Shown here: one piece after another, positions 8,500-18,305 of the stretch | Numbering within the stretch: position 1 is the first letter of the stretch | Layout of the letters: each line of letters opens with the position of its first letter | Assembly (NCBI GenBank): GCA_030731855.1 | Contig: JANQTG010000189.1 | Coordinates: forward strand, 1 to 64,000 | DNA from: Cellulophaga sp. | Lineage (GTDB): Bacteria > Bacteroidota > Bacteroidia > Flavobacteriales > Flavobacteriaceae | Direction of reading: 5' to 3' | DNA length: 64,000 nucleotides | Notes under the pieces: generated by a model | What the model was told of the DNA's origin: nothing | The model's input: only the letters and a program-made list of their open reading frames with translations | Databases searched by the model: none | Translations under genes and position numbers: made by a program

Positions 8500-10293
8500 T
8501 TATTTCGTAAAATTAATAAGCTTTCTGCGGTATGCTGTTAATAGCTTAGATTTTGAAATAAAACCTACATATTCATTATTTCGGGTAACGGGTAAGTTCC
8601 AAGCACCGCTGTCTTGAAATTTTTTCATAATATCCGTCATTTTATCTTTATTTAATTCGATAATATCTGGAGGAGTATGCATTATATCGCTAACAAAAAC
8701 TTCTTTGTATAAACTTTGGTTAAACATAATAGCGCGGATATCATCTAAAAGAATAATGCCTAAAAGCTGTTTATCTTCGGGATCAACGACAGGAAAAATA
8801 TTTCGGTTAGATTTTACAACGGCCTCGTGTACCATATCGCCTAAGCTCATTTCAGGATGCACCATGGCAAAATTATCTTCAATTACCTTATCAATATCCA
8901 TGAGTGTCAGCACAGCGTGGTCTTTATCGTGCGTAATTAATTCTCCTTTTCTGCCTAATTCCATATTATAGACCGAATGTGGGTGAACATATTTGGTGAT
9001 GGCGTAAGAAATAGCCGCAGTAATCATTAGGGGAATAAAAAGTTCGTAACCACCCGTAACTTCGGCAATTAAGAAAATAGCGGTTAAAGGCGCATGCAGC
9101 ACACCAGCCATTAAACCAGCCATGCCAACTAGGGTAAAATTACTTTCAGAAACTCTAAAATTAAAATAGCCTATGTTATTAATAATTTTGGCAACAAAAT
9201 TACCCATAATACTTCCCATAAAAAGGGTAGGAGCAAAAATACCACCTACACCGCCAGCGCCAAAAGTGAGTGCACTAGCAATAATTTTAAAGGCTACTAA
9301 ACCCATAAGCAGTAAAATAACCATCCAAATATTGGTAAGATCTACTCCAAAAATAGTATTTGCCAAAACTTTGGTAGTATCACCTTGAACTAAACTGTTG
9401 ATGGTATCAAACCCTTCGCCATATAGCGGAGGAATTAAATAAACAAGAATTCCTAAACTGATGCCACCGAGTAATAAGCGATGTATAGGCGAAGCTATTT
9501 TGTCAAAAAGTTTTTGAACTCTCTCGTAAACCTCCGTAAAATAAATACTTGTTAATCCGGCGACGATTCCTAAAATAGCAAAGAACGGAATATCACTAAT
9601 TTTAAAGGTATCTTCAATTTTAAAGGGCAATAAAATATCATTTCCAAAGAAGAAATAAGAAGTAATTATAGCAGAAATCGACGCTAGTAATAAAGGTAAC
9701 ATTGAGGCAATAGTTAAATCTAAACTAAAGACTTCAATAGCAAATATAATAGCCGCAATAGGCGCTTTAAAAATTGATGACATAGCACCTGCTGCGGCAC
9801 AGCCAATTAATAAATTTCGGGTAGTTTGGTTCATGTGAAACATTCTCGAAATATTAGAGCTTATCGCTGCACCCGTCGCGACAGTAGGGCCTTCTAACCC
9901 AACAGAACCGCCAAAACCTACGGTTAGCGGTGCGGTTAAAATAGAACCAAACATTTGGTATTTTCGCATAATGCCCTTGTGTTTTGCAATGGCAAAAAGG
10001 GTAGATGGAATACCGTGACTCACTTTATGGCGAATTACAAATTTAATTACCAAATACACAAAAATTAATCCGATAATAGGGAATACAAAATAAAAAGCTT
10101 GATGGTAATACCGTACTAAATTACCTTCTAACAAATGTTGAAAAAAATGGGTTAAATTTTTAAGAATCAGTGCAGCGACTCCAGAAGTAATACCAATTAA
10201 AATACTCAAAAAATAAATAAACTGGCGTTCAGAAATATGCTTTACACGCCATATAAGAAAATTCGTAAACCAAGTTTTTTTCTTTACTGTCAT
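8500..10293 (-). CDS. ClC family chloride channel/transporter with CBS domains
   Basis: The 597-residue protein has an N-terminal ClC membrane domain and two C-terminal CBS domains (about 455-585). Selectivity-filter elements are visible: SHGIPS (92-97, in place of GSGIP), GLEGP (132-136) with the gating glutamate E134, and GAGGVGGIFAPTLF near 345. The family exchanges Cl- for H+ or acts as a channel in the cytoplasmic membrane; CBS domains usually sense adenine nucleotides. It lies 42 bases downstream of aspS, separated by a short hairpin. Confidence 0.92.
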   Translation of the reverse strand: MTVKKKTWFTNFLIWRVKHISERQFIYFLSILIGITSGVAALILKNLTHFFQHLLEGNLVRYYHQAFYFVFPIIGLIFVYLVIKFVIRHKVSHGIPSTLFAIAKHKGIMRKYQMFGSILTAPLTVGFGGSVGLEGPTVATGAAISSNISRMFHMNQTTRNLLIGCAAAGAMSSIFKAPIAAIIFAIEVFSLDLTIASMLPLLLASISAIITSYFFFGNDILLPFKIEDTFKISDIPFFAILGIVAGLTSIYFTEVYERVQKLFDKIASPIHRLLLGGISLGILVYLIPPLYGEGFDTINSLVQGDTTKVLANTIFGVDLTNIWMVILLLMGLVAFKIIASALTFGAGGVGGIFAPTLFMGSIMGNFVAKIINNIGYFNFRVSESNFTLVGMAGLMAGVLHAPLTAIFLIAEVTGGYELFIPLMITAAISYAITKYVHPHSVYNMELGRKGELITHDKDHAVLTLMDIDKVIEDNFAMVHPEMSLGDMVHEAVVKSNRNIFPVVDPEDKQLLGIILLDDIRAIMFNQSLYKEVFVSDIMHTPPDIIELNKDKMTDIMKKFQDSGAWNLPVTRNNEYVGFISKSKLLTAYRRKLINFTK

Positions 10294-10302
10294 TATAGAA
10301 AG

Positions 10303-10324
10303 AATCCCGAAATAGTTCGGGATT
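10303..10324 (-). terminator. Short hairpin after aspS
   Basis: AATCCCGAA (10303-10311) pairs with TTCGGGATT (10316-10324) across a 4-base loop. The T-tract on the - strand side is weak, so read-through into the ClC gene is possible. Confidence 0.6.
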
Positions 10325-10335
10325 AGAGTTATTAT

Positions 10336-12099
10336 TTACGCTTTTAAATCTAGTTTTAGATGTAATTCTTTTAATTGATTGTCGTCTATAAAAGCTGGAG
10401 CATCAATCATAACATCTCTACCGCTATTGTTTTTTGGGAAGGCAATAAAATCTCGGATGGTTTCTTGTCCACCTAAAATAGCTACCAGTCGGTCTAAACC
10501 AAATGCCAAACCACCGTGTGGTGGCGCTCCATATTGAAAAGCATCCATTAAAAATCCGAATTGAGCTTTAGCTTCTTCCAGTGTAAAGCCTAAATGTTTG
10601 AACATGGTAGCTTGTATATCTTTATCGTGAATACGAATTGATCCGCCACCAATTTCATTGCCATTTAATACCAAATCATACGCATTGGCTTTCACCGCGC
10701 CCGGATCGGTATCTAATAATTGCAATTGTCCTGGTTTTGGAGAGGTAAACGGGTGGTGCATGGCGTGGTAATGGCCAGTTTCTTCGTCTAATTCTAACAG
10801 TGGAAAATCAACCACCCAAAGTGGTGCAAATACCTCAGGATTACGCAACCCTAAACGCGTTGCTAGTTCCATTCGCAAAGCACTTAACTGCGTTCGTGTT
10901 TTGTTGGTTTCGCCAGATAAAACACAAATTAAATCGCCTGGTTTGGCATTTGTTGCAGTTGCCCACTTTGCTAAATCGTCTTGATCGTAGAACTTATCTA
11001 CGGATGATTTAAAAGTACCATCTTGATTGTAGCGCACATATACCATGCCTTTAGCACCAACTTGCGGTCTTCTTACCCAATCGACTAAAGCATCTATTTC
11101 TTTTCTTGTGTATTCAGCCCCATTAGGAACAGCAATACCAACTACTAATTCTGATTCATTAAAAATACCAAAATCTTTATGCTGCGCAAAGCTATTTAGT
11201 TCGCCAAACTCCATTCCAAAACGAATATCGGGCTTGTCGTTACCGTATTTGCGCATCGCATCATCATAGGTCATTCTTGGGAACGAATCAATGCTTACAC
11301 CTTTAATTTCTTTCAAAAGATATTTTGTTAAATTTTCAAAAACATTCAAAATATCTTCTTGCTCTACAAAGGCCATTTCACAATCTATTTGTGTGAATTC
11401 TGGCTGTCTGTCGGCACGTAAATCTTCGTCTCTAAAACACTTTACAATTTGGAAATATTTATCCATACCACCAACCATAAGCAATTGCTTAAAAGTTTGT
11501 GGTGATTGTGGTAACGCATAAAACTGACCTTCGTTCATGCGGCTAGGCACCACAAAATCTCGCGCGCCTTCTGGGGTAGATTTTATTAAATATGGGGTTT
11601 CAACCTCAATAAAACCTTCATCTGATAGAAACTTACGGACTTCCATGGCCACTTTATGCCTAAACATAAGGCTGTTTTTAACAGGATTTCTACGAATATC
11701 TAAATACCTGTATTTCATTCTAATATCTTCACCGCCATCGGTTTTGTCTTCAATAGTAAACGGTGGCACTAAAGCTTTGTTTAAAACAGTCAATTCTTTC
11801 ACCAAAACTTCTACTTCGCCCGTTGGGATGTTTGGATTTTTTGAAGCACGTTCAACAACAATTCCACGAACTTGAATGACAAATTCACGTCCTAATTTTT
11901 GAGCTTGAGCCATGATATTTTTAGGTGTGTTCTCTTCATCAAAATATAATTGAGTAATCCCATACCGATCTCTTAAATCGATATAAATCATGAATCCTTT
12001 ATCTCTTATGCCTTGCACCCAACCAGATAGGGTAACTTCGTTATTTATTTGTGCTATTGATAATTCGCCACAAGTATGACTTCTATACATGGTTTTCAT
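10336..12099 (-). CDS. aspS: Aspartyl-tRNA synthetase
   Basis: A full-length (587 residues) bacterial class II aspartyl-tRNA synthetase. The N-terminal OB-fold anticodon-binding domain ([27 protein letters not shown]) is followed by the catalytic domain with [16 protein letters not shown] (motif 2), the bacterial GAD insertion domain (about 285-420), and motif 3 [13 protein letters not shown] near the C-terminus. It charges tRNA-Asp. Length, domain order and motifs are normal. The start MKTMYRSH is used; MYRSH three residues later is also possible. Confidence 0.97.
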   Translation of the reverse strand: MKTMYRSHTCGELSIAQINNEVTLSGWVQGIRDKGFMIYIDLRDRYGITQLYFDEENTPKNIMAQAQKLGREFVIQVRGIVVERASKNPNIPTGEVEVLVKELTVLNKALVPPFTIEDKTDGGEDIRMKYRYLDIRRNPVKNSLMFRHKVAMEVRKFLSDEGFIEVETPYLIKSTPEGARDFVVPSRMNEGQFYALPQSPQTFKQLLMVGGMDKYFQIVKCFRDEDLRADRQPEFTQIDCEMAFVEQEDILNVFENLTKYLLKEIKGVSIDSFPRMTYDDAMRKYGNDKPDIRFGMEFGELNSFAQHKDFGIFNESELVVGIAVPNGAEYTRKEIDALVDWVRRPQVGAKGMVYVRYNQDGTFKSSVDKFYDQDDLAKWATATNAKPGDLICVLSGETNKTRTQLSALRMELATRLGLRNPEVFAPLWVVDFPLLELDEETGHYHAMHHPFTSPKPGQLQLLDTDPGAVKANAYDLVLNGNEIGGGSIRIHDKDIQATMFKHLGFTLEEAKAQFGFLMDAFQYGAPPHGGLAFGLDRLVAILGGQETIRDFIAFPKNNSGRDVMIDAPAFIDDNQLKELHLKLDLKA

Positions 12100-12463
12100 A
12101 ATTTGAAGGCAAATTTAATGAACTGATTTAGACTTTTCGCATTTAAGCTAAAATTAGTTGGGTTTTGTTTAAATATCGTTTTGTGAAAATTTTCACGAAC
12201 TACAACCCACATTTTTTGGATATATATTTTGAATAAAAAAGCATAAAACTTTTATAGACCAACACTTTATGTTTATGATAAAGTAGAAGGCATTCGTTTA
12301 CATCGTATGATTTTACTTGGCTATGTAATATTTAACTATCTAAATATCAGTAAATTAAAAGATTAATGTTAATTTAATGTAAATTAAATGTTACTTTAAT
12401 AAGTAATATTTGTATATTTGATACGTTAGTTAAAAAGAAATTAATCATAAATAAAAAAATATC
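12100..12463. other. 364-base gene-free region upstream of aspS and the YwqK gene
   Basis: It contains a 14-base perfect palindrome GTGAAAATTTTCAC (12183-12196), an AT-rich inverted repeat TTAATTTA-N3-TAAATTAA (12369-12387), and the -7 element of the downstream gene. No open frame with coding character was seen. The palindromes could be regulator sites, but there is no direct support. Confidence 0.4.
12413..12420 (+). promoter_or_regulatory. -7 element for the YwqK-like gene
   Basis: TATATTTG matches TAnnTTTG exactly and is 44 bases upstream of the ATG at 12464. An AT-rich inverted repeat (12369-12387) sits just upstream. Confidence 0.55.
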
Positions 12464-12811
12464 ATGAAAAAATTCACATACATAGCAGCCTTATTCTTTG
12501 TTGTGGCTCTATCGGCACAAGAAGCAAAGCCAACTTTTACCAAAGATGGCGATAAAGTTATAGCTACGTATTTTCATGAAAACGGAGAAATTGCCCAAAC
12601 AGGAGAATTTTTAAAAGGAAAACTTCATGGCGAATGGACCATGTTTGATGAAGCTGGAACTAAAATAGCTTCAGGCGAGTACATTAGCGGTAAAAAAACT
12701 GGAAAATGGTTTTTTTGGAAGGGCGAAGAATTTAAAGAAGTAGATTTTGAAGACAGTAGAATTGTTGGTGTAACCAAACATGATGCTAACGGTGCAGTAG
12801 TTATTAAATAA
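12464..12811 (+). CDS. Secreted YwqK/MORN-repeat family protein
   Basis: A 115-residue protein with a cleavable signal peptide (residues 1-18, ending ALSAQE) and short MORN-2-like repeats of the form YFHENGEIAQTGEFLKGKLHGEW and FDEAGTKIASGEYISGKKTGKW. Databases often label such proteins as YwqK-family antitoxins, but the signal peptide makes a cytoplasmic antitoxin role unlikely here, and no toxin gene is adjacent. It stands alone with its own promoter and terminator and may be abundantly expressed. Confidence 0.82.
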   Translation: MKKFTYIAALFFVVALSAQEAKPTFTKDGDKVIATYFHENGEIAQTGEFLKGKLHGEWTMFDEAGTKIASGEYISGKKTGKWFFWKGEEFKEVDFEDSRIVGVTKHDANGAVVIK

Positions 12812-12835
12812 TTTTTCCACTCAAAATAAAGTATT

Positions 12836-12872
12836 AAAAAGCCCCAATTATAATTTTATAATTGGGGCTTTT
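12836..12872. terminator. Bidirectional hairpin terminator
   Basis: GCCCCAATTATA (12841-12852) pairs perfectly with TATAATTGGGGC (12857-12868), flanked by five As and four Ts. It lies between the YwqK-like gene and the convergent RND pump gene. Confidence 0.9.
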
Positions 12873-12893
12873 GCTTGTTATAAATTTAATAGT

Positions 12894-15800
12894 TTAAACT
12901 TCTAAAGGGCTTAATTCTTTAGCTTCATTTTCAGATTCAGAACTTGTTTTAGTTCTTAACCACATTTTAAATTTCATGATTAAAAAGAATAAAACAGGCA
13001 CCAAAATTAAGGTTAAGAAAGTTGCTATTAATAAACCATAAATAACAGTCCATGCTAAAGGCCCCCAAAACACTACGTTATCACCACCCATATAAATGTT
13101 AGGGTTGAAATCTGCAAATAAGGTAAAAAAGTTAATGTTTAAGCCTATTGCTAAAGGAACTAATCCTAATATTGTAGTAATAGCAGTTAGTAACACAGGG
13201 CGTAAACGTGCTTTTCCTGCAATTACAATACTATCAAATAGATCTTTTTCTTCAAGATACTCTGAATCTTCTAAGTCTAAATCGTTCTTTTTTCTATCGA
13301 TGACTAATTGGGCATAATCTAAGAGTACCACTCCATTATTTACCACAATACCGGCAAGGGATATAATCCCTACCATGGTCATCATAATAACAAAAGCACT
13401 GCCTGAAATTACCAAGCCGCCAAATACACCAATAAAGCTTAAAAAGATGGCAATCATAATAATTGCTGGCTTTGAAACGGAATTAAACTGAAAAATTAAG
13501 ATAAAGAAAATTAACCCTAGTCCCGTAAAAAATGCACCCATTAAAAAAGCCATTTGTTTATTTTGCTCTTCAATCTGCCCAGTATAATCTATTTTAACAT
13601 TTTTAGGCAAATCTTCATAACTTTTCATTTCGTTTTCAATTTGTGTTACAATAGCTCCCGCATCTGTAAAGCCCGGCGAAAGTGCAGAGTATACCGTAAC
13701 TAAGCGTTGTGTGCCTTTATGTTTTATGGCACTAAAACCAGAATTATTGGTGTGTTTTACAACAGTAGAGAGCGGAATATCTTTTAACTTACCTGTATTA
13801 TCTCTAAAGGTTATATTTTGATTGAATAAGGCACTGGTATTAAATCGGTTTTCTTCATTAAAACGAATATAAATATCAAAATCGTCTCCATCCTCTTTGT
13901 AAATACCGGCTTTAGCGCCAAAGATAGAATTACGCAATTGTTGCCCAACTTGTGCAGCGCTGATCCCTAATTCTCCTGCTTTTTCTCTATCGATAACCAC
14001 ACGCATGGTGGGTTTATCTTTATTAACATCAATCTTTAATTCGTCGATACCAGCAATATTTTTGGTATTGATAAATTCTCGCATTTTTTCTGCGGTTCTA
14101 ATCAATTCGTCATAATTGTCTCCTTGAATTTCAATATTAATGGGCGCACCGGTTGGTGGTCCAGCAGCATCTTTTTCTACAGAAATTAGCACCCCAGGAT
14201 AAATACCTACCAAAGCGGTTTGTACTTTTTGACGCAACAATTCGCTATCTTCCCCTTTTCGATACTTAAATTCTCGCATGGAAGCCGTTATTTTGGCTTT
14301 ATGTGGCATTTCTGCCGATGAACCTCCGTCTGTTTGTGGGTTACCAGCCCCTTCACCTACTTGTGAAACCGCACTTTCTACTAAAAAGTTACGACCTGCT
14401 TCTATGTACTGATTGTCGTTTATTGTGGTGTAAACACGTTTTTCTATTTCTTTGGTGATCGCATTTGTTTTTTGAATATCAGTGCCTTGTGGATATTCAA
14501 TGTATACAATGATTTGATTCGGTTTATTATCTGGGAAAAACTCTATTTTGGTTCGTTGTGTACTGACCGAAAATCCAAAAGCAATAAAAGATATAATAAG
14601 AAGTAAAAAAGTACCTATGGTTAAGGCAAAGGGTTTCCAACCTGATAATGCGCTGCGTAACTGACGTTCATACCAATTTTCTAATTTTACTAATGTTTTT
14701 GTTTGAAAATGATTTGCCCATTTGCGCAAGAACAAGCGATATGCCCATAATAATAGTGCTGTCATCACCATTAAAGTTCCCAAACCTCTATATGCGCCCC
14801 CTGTAATATAGATCAGAATACCTATGCCCGCCATTATAGCTGTATTTTTTATAATTTTATTCAAAGGCATAGCTTTGTCTTCAATACTCATATATTGAGA
14901 AACTAAAACGGAGTTGAAAAATATAGCAACAAACAATGAAGAGCCTAAAACTACGGATAGTGTTATGGGTAAAATTTTCATAAACTCGCCCATAATCCCC
15001 GGCCATAAGCCTAAAGGAATAAAAGCCGCTACGGTGGTTGCGGTAGATATGATAATCGGGAAAGCAATTTCACCAATACCTTTTTTGGCAGCTTCTAAGC
15101 GACTCAAGCCTTCGTCTTCCATAAGGCGATATACGTTTTCAACTACCACAATACCATTATCTACGAGCATGCCAAGTCCCATAATTAGCCCGAAAAGCAC
15201 CATGGTATTTAAACTTTGCCCCAAAAGATTTAAAATCATTAAAGACATGAACATCGACATAGGAATTGCAAAACCAACGAAAATGGCATTTTTAAAGCCT
15301 AAAAAGAACATTAATACGGTAACAACCAAAATAACTCCGAAAATGATGTTATTCACCAAATCGTCGACCTGACCAATAGTTACTGACGATTGATCGTTGG
15401 TAACGGTAACTTTTAAATCTTTTGGAAATACATCTTTTACTGCTTTATCAACAATAACTCGTATTTGCTCTACGGCAGCCACCATGTTTTTTCCGGCTCG
15501 TTTTTTTACATCTAGCATAACCACTGGCTCACCAAATTCTCTAGCGTAGGTAGTTTTTTCTTCCTCTTGGAAAGTAACGGTGGCAACATCTTTTAAATAA
15601 ATGGCATTACCATTTTCTGCTTTTACTACAAAATTTTCGAGTTCATCTGGAGATTCAATTTCACCTAAAATACGAATGGTACGTCTTTGTCCGCTTGCAA
15701 TTAAATTACCGGCCGACATAGTCATATTCCCATTATTTATAGCCCCAATGATATCGTTAAAAGTGACTTCGGCAGCCATCATTTTATAAATATCAACAGC

Positions 15801-16403
15801 AACTTCTATTTCTTTTTCTTGAGCTCCACGAATATCTACTTTTTTAATCTCTAATAAATTTTCGATTTCGTCTTGTAAATATTCAGCATATTCTTTTAAT
15901 TTTTCAATTGGGTAATCACCAGTTAAATTTATGTTTAGAATCGGTATTTCTTCCGATAAACTTAGCTCAAAAACATCGGGTTCTACTTTAGCCCCATTAA
16001 AAGTAGGCCAGTCCTCGCTTGATGTTTCTGTATCAATTTCGTCTTTTACTTTTTGTTTGGCTTCCTCAACACTAATTTTTTCATCGAACTCTACGATGAC
16101 CATCCCGTAATCTTCTTGAGATGTTGACGTAATTTTAACAACATTACTTACCGTCTTTAATTTATCCTCTAGCGGGTCTACAATTAATTTTTCAATGTCT
16201 TCTGCCGTATTCCCTGGGAATACAGAGCTCACATAAATTTTAGTTTCATTTACTTCTGGGAAATTTTCTCTTGGCATATCGAAAAATGCAGCAATACCCA
16301 AATAAAAGATTACCACAATAAGCACATACATGGTAGTTTTATTATTAATTGCCCAAGAGGAAAATCCGAATTCTTTATCTATTTGTTTTTTTTGTTTAGT
16401 CAT
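12894..16403 (-). CDS. RND efflux transporter permease subunit
   Basis: A 1169-residue inner-membrane pump of the AcrB/HAE1 superfamily, somewhat longer than the usual 1040. It has the first TM helix near residue 25, a large periplasmic porter domain, the TM4 region GMLVDNGIVVVENV (near 410-420) with the proton-relay aspartate, a second porter domain, and five more helices. It would export hydrophobic compounds using proton motive force, with the adaptor and TolC protein encoded upstream. The extra length comes partly from an inserted hydrophobic region near residues 520-550 and a charged C-terminal tail. The 200-base gap to the adaptor gene suggests an internal promoter or degraded spacer. 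Confidence 0.94.
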   Translation of the reverse strand: MTKQKKQIDKEFGFSSWAINNKTTMYVLIVVIFYLGIAAFFDMPRENFPEVNETKIYVSSVFPGNTAEDIEKLIVDPLEDKLKTVSNVVKITSTSQEDYGMVIVEFDEKISVEEAKQKVKDEIDTETSSEDWPTFNGAKVEPDVFELSLSEEIPILNINLTGDYPIEKLKEYAEYLQDEIENLLEIKKVDIRGAQEKEIEVAVDIYKMMAAEVTFNDIIGAINNGNMTMSAGNLIASGQRRTIRILGEIESPDELENFVVKAENGNAIYLKDVATVTFQEEEKTTYAREFGEPVVMLDVKKRAGKNMVAAVEQIRVIVDKAVKDVFPKDLKVTVTNDQSSVTIGQVDDLVNNIIFGVILVVTVLMFFLGFKNAIFVGFAIPMSMFMSLMILNLLGQSLNTMVLFGLIMGLGMLVDNGIVVVENVYRLMEDEGLSRLEAAKKGIGEIAFPIIISTATTVAAFIPLGLWPGIMGEFMKILPITLSVVLGSSLFVAIFFNSVLVSQYMSIEDKAMPLNKIIKNTAIMAGIGILIYITGGAYRGLGTLMVMTALLLWAYRLFLRKWANHFQTKTLVKLENWYERQLRSALSGWKPFALTIGTFLLLIISFIAFGFSVSTQRTKIEFFPDNKPNQIIVYIEYPQGTDIQKTNAITKEIEKRVYTTINDNQYIEAGRNFLVESAVSQVGEGAGNPQTDGGSSAEMPHKAKITASMREFKYRKGEDSELLRQKVQTALVGIYPGVLISVEKDAAGPPTGAPINIEIQGDNYDELIRTAEKMREFINTKNIAGIDELKIDVNKDKPTMRVVIDREKAGELGISAAQVGQQLRNSIFGAKAGIYKEDGDDFDIYIRFNEENRFNTSALFNQNITFRDNTGKLKDIPLSTVVKHTNNSGFSAIKHKGTQRLVTVYSALSPGFTDAGAIVTQIENEMKSYEDLPKNVKIDYTGQIEEQNKQMAFLMGAFFTGLGLIFFILIFQFNSVSKPAIIMIAIFLSFIGVFGGLVISGSAFVIMMTMVGIISLAGIVVNNGVVLLDYAQLVIDRKKNDLDLEDSEYLEEKDLFDSIVIAGKARLRPVLLTAITTILGLVPLAIGLNINFFTLFADFNPNIYMGGDNVVFWGPLAWTVIYGLLIATFLTLILVPVLFFLIMKFKMWLRTKTSSESENEAKELSPLEV

Positions 16404-16603
16404 TAGTGCTAGTTGTTAGTTGTTAGTAATTAGTTCTTAGTGATTTAAATTTGGCACTATATTTTACTAACACTTATTGTTTATATTTTTCAACATTTAA
16501 GGCTGCGACTCTGGTCAGCCACTGAGTTATAAATTTTGTAATTTTAAAAGTAATCTTAGGTTATTGACTATCGTATAAATATCGTTAACTACCCTCTAAA
16601 AAC
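16404..16603. repeat. Degenerate spacer between pump and adaptor genes
   Basis: The segment 16404-16440 repeats the unit TTAGTTGTTAGT in degenerate form, and 16501-16520 contains GGCTG-N10-CAGCC, a small hairpin. No gene is visible. Similar AGTTG-type filler recurs at 51765-51795 and inside the inverted repeat at 56405-56470. Confidence 0.45.
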
Positions 16604-17779
16604 TTAAAGGTTAATTACTTCTACGGTTTGCCCGTCTTCTACGCTACGGGCACCTTCTTTTACTATTTCTGCACCATCTTTTATGCCTTCAAGTACTTCA
16701 ATAATATCGCCTTGTGTTCTACCTGTTTTGATAATAATTTTTTGCGCAACACCTAAAGATTTGCTGTTTTTTTCGTTCACAACATAAACATATTGTTCTC
16801 CATCGGCATTTTCTGATATAATACTTTGAGGTATTAATAAAGCATTTTCGTTGGTATAATCGTTTATTTTTAAACGTGCAGTTAGGTTGGGTTTAATATT
16901 TTTTTCTTTATTCGGAATTGCTACTTCTACCTTAAAAGTTCTGTTTGCAGGATTAATAAAATCACCTGCTTGCCTTACCGTAGCGTCGATGGTTTTTCCT
17001 AAAATAGGAAAATTAACTTCAACACGTTTACCTTTGGTAATGTCTGTAATGTAAGATTCAGGAACATCCGTTTCAATATACATATTGTCTAAATTTACAA
17101 TACGCATTAATTGCGATTGACCTGCGGCTACAACGCTACCTTGCTCCGTAATAACATCATCAATAGTACCAGAAAAAGGAGCTACAACTCTAGTTTTAGC
17201 TATTTGTTGTTGTAACTGATCTACGGCTCTTGCCTGAGATTCGTAAGTAGATTTAGCTTGTAAATATTGAATTTCACTACCTATATTTTGATCCCATAAA
17301 CGTTTTTGACGTTCGAAAGTGGTTTTAGCCAATTCTGATTGAATTTGAAGTTGTGCCACTTGTTGTCCTAATCCACCATCATCAATTTTAGCTAAAAGTT
17401 GACCTTTGGTTACTTTTTGACCTTCTTTAACATATACATTGGTTAAAATTCCGTTATATTCTGGCGTTATAACCAACAAATTTTTTGTAGTTACATTACC
17501 TTGAATTTCTAAAAAGTGATTAAAAACCTCTTTTTTAGCCGTAAACGTTGTAATTAAAGGTACTTTTTGTACTGTATCGTATTTGGCTAAAGCTTCATCT
17601 AAATTTTTAATTTCGCCCAATAAAACTTGCTGCTGTTCTACAAGCGCTACTCTTTTTTCTTTTATGATTTCAGGGTTCGATGTAGCAATAACCTCGTCTA
17701 CTGTTTGTTCTTTATTATCTCCACAAGCAGCAAAGAATATGGATATACTCAGGATAATTAGTTTGTATGATTGTTTCAT
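16604..17779 (-). CDS. RND efflux periplasmic adaptor subunit (membrane fusion protein)
   Basis: The 391-residue product is a lipoprotein: a hydrophobic leader ends in the lipobox FAAC with C19. It has a predicted coiled-coil entry (45-65), the split lipoyl/barrel-sandwich halves (ITPEYNGILTNVYVKEGQKVTKGQLLAKID and TRVVAPFSGTIDDVITEQGSVV), a helical hairpin between them (about 140-190) and a C-terminal beta-barrel. It would connect the inner-membrane pump to TolC in the periplasm. Order TolC, adaptor, pump on one strand supports a single efflux system. Confidence 0.94.
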   Translation of the reverse strand: MKQSYKLIILSISIFFAACGDNKEQTVDEVIATSNPEIIKEKRVALVEQQQVLLGEIKNLDEALAKYDTVQKVPLITTFTAKKEVFNHFLEIQGNVTTKNLLVITPEYNGILTNVYVKEGQKVTKGQLLAKIDDGGLGQQVAQLQIQSELAKTTFERQKRLWDQNIGSEIQYLQAKSTYESQARAVDQLQQQIAKTRVVAPFSGTIDDVITEQGSVVAAGQSQLMRIVNLDNMYIETDVPESYITDITKGKRVEVNFPILGKTIDATVRQAGDFINPANRTFKVEVAIPNKEKNIKPNLTARLKINDYTNENALLIPQSIISENADGEQYVYVVNEKNSKSLGVAQKIIIKTGRTQGDIIEVLEGIKDGAEIVKEGARSVEDGQTVEVINL

Positions 17780-17808
17780 TATTTTTAAGTTTAAGTTTAT
17801 TAGTTTAT

Positions 17809-17822
17809 GTGTTTAGAAGTTT
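17809..17822 (+). repeat. Left copy of a direct repeat flanking the four-helix-bundle gene
   Basis: GTGTTTAGAAGTTT here matches GTGTTTAGGAGTTT at 18212-18225 with one mismatch. The repeats bracket the gene at 17827-18189. Related AAACTCCTAAAC text appears at 35487-35498 on the other strand. Confidence 0.45.
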
Positions 17823-17826
17823 AGTT

Positions 17827-18189
17827 TTATAATTTTAATTGAGCTTTTTGTAAGGCATTAAGCATTGCAGTAATTTCTGAAATTCTTGTTCTTATGTTCA
17901 TAAACTTTTCTTCTGATAAAAATTTTAAGTCTAAAGATAAAATGGCTTGATTCAATAACTCTAATACTGATCCATAAGCTATTTCTGTAAATCGTGCCTT
18001 ATCTTTTCCTGAATTTCTTCCTGAACCTTCTGCAATATTTGAAGAAACTGAAACAGCACATCTTCTCATTTGACTAATTAATCCAAAATGTTCTTCCTCA
18101 AGAAATGATTGGGTTATCTCATAAACAACTAACGATAGTTCTCTAGATTTCTGCCAAACATTTAATTTTTCAAAAGAGAATATTTTCAT
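17827..18189 (-). CDS. Four helix bundle protein (23S rRNA intervening-sequence protein family)
   Basis: A 120-residue all-alpha protein with the family signature pattern: FEKLNVWQKSRELSL at the start, MRRCAVSVSSNIAEGSGR in the middle (conserved SNIAEG), and a leucine-rich C-terminal helix pair. It belongs to the family encoded within intervening sequences of 23S rRNA genes, related by fold to the Avd proteins of diversity-generating retroelements. Such genes also occur scattered in Bacteroidota genomes. Its function is unknown; it probably binds nucleic acid through a basic surface. It interrupts the efflux operon between tolC and the adaptor gene and is bracketed by a short direct repeat. 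Confidence 0.88.
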   Translation of the reverse strand: MKIFSFEKLNVWQKSRELSLVVYEITQSFLEEEHFGLISQMRRCAVSVSSNIAEGSGRNSGKDKARFTEIAYGSVLELLNQAILSLDLKFLSEEKFMNIRTRISEITAMLNALQKAQLKL

Positions 18190-18211
18190 TTTATTTAGTT
18201 TATTATTTTAA

Positions 18212-18225
18212 GTGTTTAGGAGTTT
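18212..18225 (+). repeat. Right copy of the direct repeat flanking the four-helix-bundle gene
   Basis: GTGTTTAGGAGTTT, 403 bases from the left copy at 17809-17822. Could mark a past insertion or recombination event. Confidence 0.45.
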
Positions 18226-18305
18226 CTTAATTTAAAAACTTTGTTTAAAGTTTTTTATCAAGTGATGGTATTGTTCTAACCATCTAACCTTCTAAACTCG
18301 TAACC

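Noticed and set aside
12183-12196. Palindrome GTGAAAATTTTCAC as a regulator site
   Set aside because: It is a single AT-rich palindrome far from both start codons, with no second copy or promoter overlap to support a function.
12464-12811. Toxin-antitoxin system suggested by the YwqK family name
   Set aside because: The protein has a signal peptide and no neighbouring toxin gene; the family label alone is weak evidence.
14914-15372. A 152-codon open frame on the + strand opposite the RND pump gene
   Set aside because: Its product is a low-complexity K/S/P/I-rich sequence without domain character and lies fully inside a well-supported gene on the other strand.
17827-18189. Possible diversity-generating retroelement, because the four-helix-bundle protein is related in fold to Avd
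   Set aside because: No reverse transcriptase, template repeat or variable repeat is present nearby.
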